NCBI RefSeq assembly: GCF_001735805.1
Contig: NZ_CP017248.1
Location: 1,364,001 to 1,428,000, forward strand
Source: Streptomyces fodineus
Lineage (GTDB): Bacteria; Actinomycetota; Actinomycetes; Streptomycetales; Streptomycetaceae
Reading direction: 5' to 3'
DNA length: 64,000 nucleotides
Positions within the stretch are counted from its first letter, which is position 1; each line of letters starts with the position of its first letter. Both the position numbers and the translations under genes were made by a program. Below, in pieces: positions 18,600 through 28,026 of this stretch. The notes beneath the pieces were generated by a model that saw nothing but the letters and a program-made list of their open reading frames with translations, had not been told where the DNA came from and did not search any database.

Positions 18600-19766
18600 A
18601 TGACATCGACTGAAGAGGCAACACCGCCGCACCACGGGTCGGTTCCCGCGCAGCGCACCGGCTCCGATCCGGAACTCGACCGCATAGCCGGCCGGATCCG
18701 CGAGCTCGCCGGCCGCGCGCGCGCCGACGGCTCCGACAGCCGGGTACTGGACCATGTCGTAGCCGACCTGGAACGGGGCGGTGCCACCCTGGCCGGCACC
18801 GATCTGGTCGCCGCCTATCCGCCCGAGGTGCTGCTCCCGGACGCGCCCTCGAAGGGCCGGGGCACGCTGGAGGGCTGGCTCGGCGTCATCCGCGACGTGC
18901 TGGTGTTCGCGCCCATCGCGCTCACCTGGTGGCGGCTGCGCGGTGCGCTCGACGCCTACGATGCGACCCGCAGCACGGACCCCTTCCTGCTCGGCTGGGC
19001 CCGCGGCTTCCCGCAGGGCCACCCGCCCGAACCGACCACCGTGACCCTGGGCACCTCCGCGCTCCACGTCACGCTGCTCATCCTGGTGGTCGTCGTGCTG
19101 ACCCTGGCACTGCACGCCCTGCAGCGCAGCCGGGAGCGGCGGCTGTCCCGCGAGGAGGAACGCGGGCAGCTCGCCACCGAGCTGGCGCTCGCGACCTTCC
19201 TGCTCTCCACACCCGCACGGCCGGCCGGCAAACCGCTGGACAGCCGGAGCGCGGAGAAGCTCGCCTCCCAGCTCAACGCCGGTACGGAAGCACTGCAACT
19301 GGCGTTGCACCGTACCTCCCAGGAGATCACGGCCGCACTGGAGACCGGGCCCGGCAGCAGGATCCAGAGCGCGCTGGACGGCTGGACCAAGACGGTCGAC
19401 GAACTGACCCGGCTGATCCGCGGGCTCACCCCGCCGAACCAGCTGGCGCAGGACCTGATCCGGCTGCGGGAGCAGACCGCCGAGGACGAGGCGAAGCTGC
19501 GCGCCGCCATCGAGACGCTCGTCGCCGACCTGCGGCGCGCGCAGGAGGCGACCGGGAACGAGATCCACCGGCACGACCAGGCCGTCGCCGCGGTCCGCGA
19601 CCTGGCCCGCAGCCTCGGGGAGACCTTGCTGGTCTTCACCGAGCGGGCGGAGAACCTGGTGGACTCCACCCGGGGCATCTGGCAGCTCGTCGACCGACTC
19701 GACAGCCGTCTGGCGTCCGGCGGCCTGGACAACGCCGATCCACCGCCGTACCGGGGTGGGCCGTGA
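18600..19766 (+). CDS. Two-TM coiled-coil membrane protein, ZorA/MotA-like topology
   Basis: 388 residues from an ATG at 18600. A polar N-terminal region is followed by TM1 near 99-118 ('VLVFAPIALTWWRLRGAL'), a loop of about 40 residues, TM2 near 157-177 ('HVTLLILVVVVLTLALHAL'), and then about 200 residues of cytosolic helix and coiled coil ('DELTRLIRGLTPPNQLAQDL'). The long cytosolic tail after paired TMs recalls ZorA and MotA-type stator subunits, although those usually have more TM helices. The next gene, overlapping by GTGA, encodes a ZorB/MotB-like single-TM protein, which supports a two-component membrane complex. Sequence identity to ZorA cannot be tested here. Confidence 0.6.
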   Translation: MTSTEEATPPHHGSVPAQRTGSDPELDRIAGRIRELAGRARADGSDSRVLDHVVADLERGGATLAGTDLVAAYPPEVLLPDAPSKGRGTLEGWLGVIRDVLVFAPIALTWWRLRGALDAYDATRSTDPFLLGWARGFPQGHPPEPTTVTLGTSALHVTLLILVVVVLTLALHALQRSRERRLSREEERGQLATELALATFLLSTPARPAGKPLDSRSAEKLASQLNAGTEALQLALHRTSQEITAALETGPGSRIQSALDGWTKTVDELTRLIRGLTPPNQLAQDLIRLREQTAEDEAKLRAAIETLVADLRRAQEATGNEIHRHDQAVAAVRDLARSLGETLLVFTERAENLVDSTRGIWQLVDRLDSRLASGGLDNADPPPYRGGP

Positions 19767-20302
19767 GCCGGCGGCCGCCGCAGCGGGCGGTCGCCGGGCG
19801 CACCGTGCTGCTCGCCGGGTGGCTCTTCGCCGATCTGCTCCTGCTGCTGCTCGTGATCGCGCTCGGTTCTCTGCCGCGCGAGCAGCGCACGGGTGCGACA
19901 CCCAAGCCCACCGCGCCGTCCAGCCCGCCGCCGAGCACCCAGCCGGCGGAGCGCGGGCTGGTGCTCAAGCCGTGCAGCTTCACGGTGCGGACGGGCAGTG
20001 CCGCGTCGGTACGGCAGCAGTTCGGCGGGCAGCTGCGCGGGGCGGGGGTGGCGGGCCGTACGGCGGGTTTCGTGCTCTCCTTCGGTACGGCACCGGATCC
20101 GGGGCCGGGCCAGGACGCCGCCAACAAGGTCAACTCGATGATCACCAACGGGTTCTCCCGCTTCAAGCAGGCCCCCAAGCGGGGCTACTGGAAGGGCGGG
20201 CCGTCCGGCCAGGTCAGGATCGACGTCTTCTTCCTGGCCACACCCGACGGGGACACCTCGTTCCCGAAACGGTGCCACTCCTCGGACGACGAGGGCGGGT
20301 GA
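19763..20302 (+). CDS. Single-TM protein with acidic residue in the helix, ZorB/MotB-like
   Basis: 179 residues from a GTG at 19763. A short basic N-terminus precedes one TM helix (about 14-34) reading 'GWLFADLLLLLLVIAL'. The Asp inside this helix matches the ion-conducting Asp of MotB, ExbD and ZorB ('xDLLxxLLxxF'). A Pro-rich linker leads to an extracytoplasmic alpha/beta domain of about 110 residues with two cysteines. That domain is not an evident OmpA peptidoglycan-binding domain. Last gene of the plus-strand system; no terminator is obvious in the 51 bp before the convergent regulator gene. Confidence 0.6.
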   Translation: MSRRPPQRAVAGRTVLLAGWLFADLLLLLLVIALGSLPREQRTGATPKPTAPSSPPPSTQPAERGLVLKPCSFTVRTGSAASVRQQFGGQLRGAGVAGRTAGFVLSFGTAPDPGPGQDAANKVNSMITNGFSRFKQAPKRGYWKGGPSGQVRIDVFFLATPDGDTSFPKRCHSSDDEGG

Positions 20303-20353
20303 CGGCCGGCCCACAACGGCCCTGGGGACGCGACCGTACGGTGTCAGCGCTGT

Positions 20354-21166
20354 TCAACGGAACCGGCCCGCCGCGTGTCTGGCCAGCAGGTCCCGCAGTT
20401 CCCGGGCGTTGCGCCGGCTGACGGCGAGGACGCGGTCGCCGACCCGTACGGTCACATTGCCGCCGTCCAGCCGGAGTTCGTCGATGCGGCCGAGTGCGAC
20501 GAGCCGGCTGCGGTGGATGCGCACGAACCCGCGGGCGCGCCACTGTTCCTCCAGGGTGGACAGCGCGACGCGCACCAGGTGGCTGCCGTGCTGGGTGTGC
20601 AGCCGCGCGTAGTCGCCCTGTGCCTCGACATGGGTGATGTCGGCGATGGGGACGAACCGGGTCACGCCGCCCAGTTCCACGGGGACGTGATCGCCGAGGG
20701 CGGGCGCCGGATCGGGCCCGGTCGCGCCGAGCGCGGCCGGGCGGGGTCCCCGCCCGGCCCGGACCAGTTCGGCGACCCGCCGTACGGCCTCGGCGAAACG
20801 CTCCTTGCGCAGGGGCTTGAGGAGGTAGTCGACGGCCTGGAGATCGAAGGCGCGGACCGCGAAGTCGTCGTGGGCGGTGACGAAGACGATCAGCGGGGGG
20901 TCGGCGAACGCGCCGATCAGCCGGGCCAGTTCGAGGCCGTTCAGGCCCGGCATGTCGATGTCGAGGAAGACGACGTCGACGGCGTGAGCGCCGTGCGGAC
21001 CGTCCTGCACGGCCCGGCCGAGCATGCGCAGCGCCTGGGTCGGTCCCGCCGCGGGTACCACGCTGCCGACCCGCGGATCCTCGCCCAGCAGGTACAGCAG
21101 CTCCGCGAGCGCGGGCTCCTCGTCGTCCACCGCCAGCACACGCAAGGCGGTGTCGCTCGCGCTCAT
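20354..21166 (-). CDS. LytTR-family response regulator, orphan
   Basis: 270 residues from an ATG at 21166. Receiver domain at 8-130 with acidic pocket D14/D15, phospho-acceptor D69 in 'VVFLDIDMPG', Thr in 'VFVTAHDD' and Lys in 'LLKPL'. A linker is followed by a LytTR DNA-binding domain (about 165-266; 'ITHVEAQGDYARLHT', 'FVRIHRSRLVAL'). LytTR regulators bind paired direct repeats and often control cell-surface or virulence functions. No sensor kinase is adjacent, which is unusual for this family. It converges with the stator-like gene and is separated from GH65 by a hairpin. Confidence 0.9.
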   Translation of the reverse strand: MSASDTALRVLAVDDEEPALAELLYLLGEDPRVGSVVPAAGPTQALRMLGRAVQDGPHGAHAVDVVFLDIDMPGLNGLELARLIGAFADPPLIVFVTAHDDFAVRAFDLQAVDYLLKPLRKERFAEAVRRVAELVRAGRGPRPAALGATGPDPAPALGDHVPVELGGVTRFVPIADITHVEAQGDYARLHTQHGSHLVRVALSTLEEQWRARGFVRIHRSRLVALGRIDELRLDGGNVTVRVGDRVLAVSRRNARELRDLLARHAAGRFR

Positions 21167-21287
21167 CCCCGCGCCCCCTTCCCTCTGCAACCTCTTACCC
21201 CCTGCATGGTGGCCTTCCCGGGCGCCGGCGTCGAGATCGCGTACGCCGGTGTACGACGGCCGCCGCGCAGCCGCAATCGGCACAGCC

Positions 21288-21305
21288 CCGCGCCCCTTCG
21301 GGGCA
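21288..21305 (-). terminator. GC hairpin after the GH65 gene
   Basis: GCCCC-TTC-GGGGC at 21292-21304 lies 7 bp beyond the GH65 stop. The surrounding 'cacagccccgcgccccttcg' is typical of a short Streptomyces intergenic repeat; a relative occurs at 49637 in the other orientation. Confidence 0.5.
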
Positions 21306-21310
21306 CTGCG

Positions 21311-23680
21311 TCACTCCGGTACCAGCAGGCGGGCCGTTTCGCCCGGGCCCACCGATACGAGCCGGTCGCCCAGGCGGATGTCGATGGGTGAGCCGTGGGA
21401 GTCCGGTACGGCGATCTCCAGTCGGCCGCTGCGCAGGCGCAGGTGGACGCCCCAGTGGCCGTGGTAGCGCAGGGCGAAGCCGTAGGAGGAGAGTTCGGGC
21501 AGCGGGACCGGGTCGAGGCACAGGGCGCCGTCGCGGGTCTCCAGGCCGGTCAGTCCGCGCTGGACGAGGTCGAGGGTGCCGGCCATGGCGCCGAGGTGGA
21601 TGCCCTCACCGGTGGTGCCGCCCTGCAGGTCGGCGATGTCGCCGCGCAGCGCCTCCTGGACGAAGGCCCAGGCGTCGGCCCGGCGGGCGCGGGTCAGGAC
21701 CCAGCCGTGGACCAGGCCGCTCAGGGTGGAGCCGTGGCTGGTGCGGTGCAGATAGTGGTCGACGGTCGCGGTCCAGGTCCGCTCGTCGAGGTGGTAGCCC
21801 AGCCGGTGGAAGAGGCAGCGGAGTTCGGGCGCGGAGAAGAGGTAGCCGAGCATCAGGACGTCGGCCTGTTTGGACGCCTTGTACCGGTTGACGGTGTCGC
21901 CCTCCGCCTCCAGGATGCGGTCCAGGCGCCGGATGTCGTCGTACCGCTTGCGGTAGTCGTCCCAGTCCAGTTCGGCGAGGTCGTCGTAGCCCTCGAACTG
22001 GCTGATCACCCCGTCGTGGAAGGGCACGTGGAGGGACCGGGAGATCTCCTCCCACTCGGCGAGCTCGTCCTCCTCCAGGCCGGCGCTCTCGAGGAGTTCC
22101 TGGCGGCGCGGCTCGGGCAGGACGCTCAGCAGGTCCAGGGTGCGGGCCAGCACCCAGGCGGCGGTGACGTTGGTGTAGGCGTTGTCGTCCAGGCCCGGTG
22201 CGGCCGCTCCGGGGTAGGCGTCGTGGTACTCGTCGGGACCGACCACGCCCCGGATGCGATACCGGCTCAGACGGGCGTCGTATCCCGCGTAGTCCGCCCA
22301 GAAGCGGGCGATCTGCAGCAGCATCTCGGCGCCCTCGCCGTGCAGGAAGTCGATGTCGCGGGTGGCCTCGCAGTACTGCCAGATGTTGTAGGCCACCGCC
22401 GAGCCGACGTGGTACTGGAACCGGGTGTTGTCGGGCAGCCAGCGACCGGAGCGGGGGTTGAGATGGAATTGCTGGGTCTCCTCACGGCCGTCGCTGCCGC
22501 TCTGCCACGGGTAGAGCGCGCCGCACCGGCCGATTTCCCCGGCCGCGCGGCAGGCGGCTTCCAGGCGCCGGTGCCGGTAGTGGAGCAGGGCGCGGGAGAC
22601 CTCGGGGAGGTGCAGGTTGAGGTAGGGCAGGACGAAGAGTTCGTCCCAGAAGACATGGCCGCGGTAGGACTCGCCGTGCAGTCCGCGCGCAGGGACGCCG
22701 ACGTCGAGGTCCGCCGTGTGCGGCGAGAGGGTCTGCAGCAGGTGGAACAGGTGCAGGCGCAGGATGCTGCCCGCCTCGCCGGGGACCTCCAGCACGGTGC
22801 GCCGCCACAGCTGCTCCCACGCCGTGGCGTGCGTCTGCAGCAGTTCGTCGAAGCCGGGGGCGGCGACGATGTGGTCGACGGCCGCGTCCAGCGGGTCGCC
22901 GATGGCGGGGTCGTGGGAGGTGTACAGCGCGACGGTCTTGTCGACGGTGACGGTACGGCCCGGCACCAGGCGCAGCCTCATGTGCTGGACGGCCCGCAGG
23001 GGTTCGGGCACGGTCGTCACCGGCGCGTCGGCCGTCATCCGGGCGGCGAGACCGCATTCGATGCTGGAGGTACGGGTGTGGCAGCGCAGCCACACGGTGC
23101 CGTGCGCGGCGATGCCGGTCCGGATCCGGGTGAGGTGCCGGCCATCCAGCTCCCGGTAGCGGGCCACGCCGGAGTTGGTGACCCGTCCGTCGAGCGCGGA
23201 CTCGACGTCCAGGTGGGCTCCGTTGCCCTCGACGGTGAACTCGGTGCGCAGCGCGGCGAGATGGGGGTCGCCCAGATGGACGAGGCGCAGCTGGCGCACA
23301 TGGAGCGTGGCGCCGCCGTCGAGGGGGTAGCTGGTACGGCGCTCCAGCAGGCCGGGTTCGAGGTGCAGGATCTGGTGGTGCTCGGTGACGGGGGCGGTGT
23401 CCGGGGTGAGCCAGGCGCCACCCGCCGGACGGAAGCGCAGCGGCAGCCAGTTGGGGAGGTTGACCATGTCCTCGTTCTCGACCCGGCGTCCGGCGACCTC
23501 GGAGGTGAGCCGGTCGTAGCAGCCGGCCACATAGGTGCCCGGGTAGTGGATGTCGTCCGCGGTGCACTCGGGCAGCGCCCCGCGCGTGGCGAAGTAGCCG
23601 TTGCCCAGGGTGCACAGCGACTCCCGCAGGCGTTCCTCCTCGGGCCGGTAGCCGTCGTACTCCCAGGTCGGGCCCGTCAC
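21311..23680 (-). CDS. Glycoside hydrolase family 65 disaccharide phosphorylase
   Basis: 789 residues from a GTG at 23680, full length for GH65. The N-terminal beta-sandwich runs to about 270, followed by the (alpha/alpha)6 catalytic barrel. The general acid is Glu484 in GPDEYHD. The phosphate-binding signatures 'KASKQADVLMLGYLF' and 'HGSTLS' are present, so it should be a phosphorylase rather than a hydrolase. 'FWDELFVLPYLN' is the usual substrate-site signature. Which alpha-glucoside it splits (maltose, trehalose, kojibiose, nigerose) cannot be told from sequence by eye. Its start overlaps the restored stop of the molybdenum-hydroxylase large subunit (GTGA), an odd operon partner. No beta-phosphoglucomutase gene is adjacent. 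Confidence 0.9.
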   Translation of the reverse strand: MTGPTWEYDGYRPEEERLRESLCTLGNGYFATRGALPECTADDIHYPGTYVAGCYDRLTSEVAGRRVENEDMVNLPNWLPLRFRPAGGAWLTPDTAPVTEHHQILHLEPGLLERRTSYPLDGGATLHVRQLRLVHLGDPHLAALRTEFTVEGNGAHLDVESALDGRVTNSGVARYRELDGRHLTRIRTGIAAHGTVWLRCHTRTSSIECGLAARMTADAPVTTVPEPLRAVQHMRLRLVPGRTVTVDKTVALYTSHDPAIGDPLDAAVDHIVAAPGFDELLQTHATAWEQLWRRTVLEVPGEAGSILRLHLFHLLQTLSPHTADLDVGVPARGLHGESYRGHVFWDELFVLPYLNLHLPEVSRALLHYRHRRLEAACRAAGEIGRCGALYPWQSGSDGREETQQFHLNPRSGRWLPDNTRFQYHVGSAVAYNIWQYCEATRDIDFLHGEGAEMLLQIARFWADYAGYDARLSRYRIRGVVGPDEYHDAYPGAAAPGLDDNAYTNVTAAWVLARTLDLLSVLPEPRRQELLESAGLEEDELAEWEEISRSLHVPFHDGVISQFEGYDDLAELDWDDYRKRYDDIRRLDRILEAEGDTVNRYKASKQADVLMLGYLFSAPELRCLFHRLGYHLDERTWTATVDHYLHRTSHGSTLSGLVHGWVLTRARRADAWAFVQEALRGDIADLQGGTTGEGIHLGAMAGTLDLVQRGLTGLETRDGALCLDPVPLPELSSYGFALRYHGHWGVHLRLRSGRLEIAVPDSHGSPIDIRLGDRLVSVGPGETARLLVPE

Positions 23681-26353
23681 GGTCCCCCTCGGACAGCAGG
23701 CCGGCGAGTACCCGGTCGGGGGTGAGGGGCAGTTCGCGGAAGCGGATCCCGGTGGCGTGGTGGACGGCGTTGCCGATGGCGGCGGCGGTGCCGACGATGC
23801 CGATCTCGCCGATTCCCTTGCTGCCCATGGGGTTGAGGTGGGGGTCGTCCTCGTCGATCCAGTCGGCCTCGACGGCGGGGACGTCGGCGTGCGCGGGCAC
23901 GTGGTAGGAGGCGAGGTCGGCCTCGGTGAAGTCGCCGAACGGGAGGTCCATCGTGCTGTGTTCGGTGAGGGCCATCCCGAGGCCCATGGTCATGCCGCCG
24001 GTGAACTGGGAACGTGCGGTACGGGTGTTGAGGATCCGTCCGGCGGCGAAGATGCCGAGCAGCCGGCGCACCCGGGTCTCGCCGGTGACGGTGTCGACGG
24101 CGACCTCGGCGAACTGGGCACCGAAGGCGTGCCGGGCGTAGGGGCTGTCGGCGTCGGCCCGTCCGGCGGTGTCGGCGCGGGTCTCGATGCCGTCGGCGGG
24201 CAGGGGTCCGGCGTGCGCGGCGAGCCGGGTCGCCAGCTCGGCGCACGCCTCGTGCACGGCCCAGCCCCAGGAGGCGGTGCCCATGGAGCCGCCGGCCAGC
24301 CATGCGGAGGGCAGGTCGCTGTGCCCGATCTCGGTGCGGACCCGGTCGAGGGGCGCGCCGAGGGCGTCGGCGGCGATCTGGGCGAGGACGGTACGGGCCC
24401 CGGTGCCGATGTCGGTCGCGTTGATCCGGACGGTGAAGGTGCCGTCGGGCAGGGCCCGGGCGGTCGCGGTGGCCGGGACGGCCGCGGCCGGGTAGGTGGC
24501 CGCGGCGACGCCGGTGCCGAGGAGCAGCGGGCCCTCGCGGCGGATGCCCGGACGAGGATCGCGCTCGGCCCAGCCGAAGCGGCGGGCGCCCTCGCGCAGA
24601 CACTCCACGAGGTGCCGGCTGCTGAACGGTTTGCCGCTGTCGGGCTCCCGCTCGGGTTCGTTGCGGATGCGCAGTTCCACCGGGTCCGTGCCGAGCGCGT
24701 CGGCGAGTTCGTCCACGGCCGACTCCAGGGCGTACATGCCGGGTGCCTCGCCGGGGGCGCGCATCCAGGACGGGCTGGGCACGTCGAGCGGGACCACCCG
24801 GTGGGAGCTGAGCAGGGCCGGGGCGGCGTACATGACCCGGGCGGGCACCGCGGCCTGCTCGATGAACTCCCGTACCCGGGAGGTGTGGGTGGTCGCCTCG
24901 TGCAGTACGGCGGTCAGCCGGCCGTCCGCGTTCGCGCCGAGGCGGAGTCGCTGCAGGGTGGGGGCGCGGTGGCCGACGGTGGTGGGCAGGTGGCGGCGGG
25001 GGTAGGCGAGGGTGACGGGCCGGCCGGTGCGCTGGGCGGCCATGGCAGCGAGGACGACGTCGGGGCGCGGGGTGCCCTTGGAGCCGAAGCCGCCGCCGAC
25101 GTGCTCGGTGACGACGGTGATCCGGTCCTCGGGCAGCTCGAACAGCTGGGCGAGCACCTCCCGCACGGTCGTGCCGCCCTGACTGGAGGTGTACACGGTG
25201 AGCCGGTTCCCGTCCCAGTGGGCCGTGCTGGTGTGCGGCTCCATGGGGTGATTGTGCAGCGGCGGCACCCGGTAGGTGACATCGACGCGGACCTCGGCGG
25301 CGGCGTAGGCGGCCTCCGGGTCGCCGTGCTCGACCCGGCCCGGATAGCCGGCGTTGGTCTCCTCCGGCTCGTAGGCGTCCGGGTGACCGGGGTCCAGCTC
25401 GGCCTCGTGCGGTTCGACCGTGTAGGCGACGCGCACCGCCCGCGCGGCGGCGCGGGCCCGCTCCAGGGTGTCGGCGACGGCCAGGGCCACGCACCAGCCA
25501 CGGTGCGGCACGTCCGGGCCCTGGAGGACGGCCAGCGTCGCGTCCTCGGGCGGGGCGAGGCGGGGGCGTCGCCGGGGGTGAGGACGGCCAGAACGCCGGG
25601 CAGGGCGAGGGCGGCCGAGGTGTCGACGCCGGTGACCCGGCCACGCGCGATCGCGGCGGGCACGGGCCAGGCGTGAGCACGGCCGGGCAGACTGTACTCG
25701 GCGGCGTAGCGGGCCGCACCGGTGACCTTCTGCCGCCCTTCCCGCCGCTCGACGGAGGTCCCCAGGGCCCTGCCGCCCGCCTGCCGCCGGACGTCCCCGA
25801 GCTCGACAGGAGCGGCCACAGAAGCACCGGCGCCGGAGCCCACTCCCTCCCGGCGCTCACCGGAGACACCCGGGGTGCAACCGACGGCCGGCTCCCGCCC
25901 TGCCCGCCACTCACCAGGAGCACCCGCCGAAGTCCCGGGGCCCGAGCCCGGCCCCACCCCGCGCCCGCCGGAAGCACCCAAGGCGCAGCCGAGCGCCGGC
26001 TCCCGCCCTGCCCACCATTCGGCACGAACACCCGCGGGCGCGCCGGAGACCGAGTGCCGTCCCTCCCGGGGCCCGTCGCAAGCGCCCGGTGTAGAGCGGG
26101 CCACCGGCTCCCGTCCTGCCCACCGCTCAGCAGGAGCACCCGCCGAAGTCCCGGGGCCCGAGCCCGGCCCCACCCCGCGCCCGCCGGAAGCACCCAAGGC
26201 GCAGCCGAGCGCCGGCTCCCGTCCTGCCCACCGCTCAGCACGAGCACCCGCGGGCGCGCCGGAGGCCGCGTCCGGTCCCGCCACGCGCTCGCCGGGGGCC
26301 GTGTGCCGTGTGTGCCGGTGTTCTGCGGGGGTGCCCGGGGAGTTGCCGGTCAT
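23677..26353 (-). pseudogene. Molybdopterin-binding subunit of a PaoC/XDH-type hydroxylase with two frameshifts
   Basis: From the ATG at 26353 the frame carries an N-terminal repeat tract and then 'KVTGAARYAAEYSLPGRAHA', the usual start of this family. Near 25562-25566 (five G on the plus strand) the frame changes; adding one base restores 'GDAPRLAPPEDATLAVLQ'. The next frame then encodes the rest, including 'GGGFGSKG', 'WMRAPGEAPGM' and 'GSKGIGEIGIVG'. At five C (23684-23688) another missing base removes the expected stop; adding it gives an end in 'SEGGP' and a GTGA overlap with GH65. With both repaired, length is 893 codons including stop. Either assembly errors or a true pseudogene. Confidence 0.75.
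25890..26268 (-). repeat. Intragenic tandem repeat, 216-bp higher-order unit
   Basis: About 163 bp at 25890-26052 recurs at 26106-26268 with few differences, an offset of exactly 216 bp (72 codons). Related degenerate half-units flank them, so the encoded N-terminus alternates two Gly/Ala/Arg-rich units such as 'ERWAGREPALGCALGASGGR'. It sits between the initiator Met and the conserved start of the hydroxylase domain. Confidence 0.8.
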
Positions 26354-26390
26354 GGGTTCCTCCTGGTCTGCTCGCTTCTTCTGCGCCGGC

Positions 26391-27382
<992 letters not shown>

Positions 27383-27386
<4 letters not shown>

Positions 27387-27922
27387 CGGATCACGTCCTC
27401 CACCGCCTCGACGATGCGCGGGTAGGCCCCGCACCGGCACAGATTGCCGCTCAGCCGCTCGCGGATCTCCGCCCGGTCCAGCGGGACGGGTCTGCCGGAG
27501 GGGGCCACGGGGTCGGTGACGTGGGAGGGGTGACCGGCGGCGGCCTCGGCGATCATGCCGATGGCGGAGCAGATCTGCCCCGGCGTGCAGTAACCGCACT
27601 GGAAGGCGTCGCGGTCGAGGAAGGCCCGCTGCAGCGGGTGCGGCTCCTCGCCGTCCCCGCCGAGGCCCTCGACGGTGGTGATCTCGCTGCCGTCGAGGGC
27701 GACCGCGAGCAGCAGGCAGCTGTTGACGCGGCGTCCGCCGGCCAGCACCGTGCAGGCACCGCACTGGCCGTGGTCGCAGCCCTTCTTCGACCCGGTGAGG
27801 CCTAGATCCTCGCGGAGCAGGTCCAGCAGGACACGCCGGTTGTCGACGTGCAGGGTGTGGGGCTTTCCGTTGACCCGGAGGGTGATCACCGAGTCGGGAG
27901 GGAGCTGGTTTTCGCTGGTCAT
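27383..27922 (-). CDS. [2Fe-2S] subunit of the molybdenum hydroxylase, PaoA-like
   Basis: 179 residues from an ATG at 27922. The plant-ferredoxin-type cluster is bound by C49, C54, C57 and C69 ('GCDHGQCGACTVL'), and the second helical cluster by C109, C112, C162 and C164 ('FQCGYCTPGQ' and 'LCRCGAYP'). This is the standard small electron-transfer subunit of xanthine dehydrogenase and aldehyde oxidoreductase enzymes. The N-terminus has no twin-arginine signal, unlike E. coli PaoA, so the complex is expected in the cytosol. First gene of the Mo-hydroxylase and GH65 operon, 104 bp after the beta-helix gene. Confidence 0.93.
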
Positions 27923-27962
27923 GGCAGGGGTGGCCTTCCGGACGGGCCTGGTGTCCGTCCCG

Positions 27963-27978
27963 ACCGCGTATCCACGCG
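27963..27978 (-). terminator. Short perfect hairpin between beta-helix and iron-sulfur genes
   Basis: CCGCGT and ACGCGG arms around a 4-base loop (plus strand reading CCGCGTATCCACGCGG). It lies in the 104-bp gap after the beta-helix stop. No T-tract follows, so termination strength is uncertain. Confidence 0.35.
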
Positions 27979-28026
27979 GCGGCGCCTCACACGTCCGGTG
28001 GGCCACACCCTTCCCGCACGGGCGGC

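Noticed and set aside
16153-18624. Long minus-strand frame opposite GAP1
   Set aside because: The plus strand carries coupled genes with motifs; the antisense translation is low-complexity.
22482-23676. 400-residue extension of the hydroxylase large subunit into GH65
   Set aside because: It is an out-of-frame reading of GH65, Arg/Pro-rich, and arises only because a base is missing near 23684-23688.
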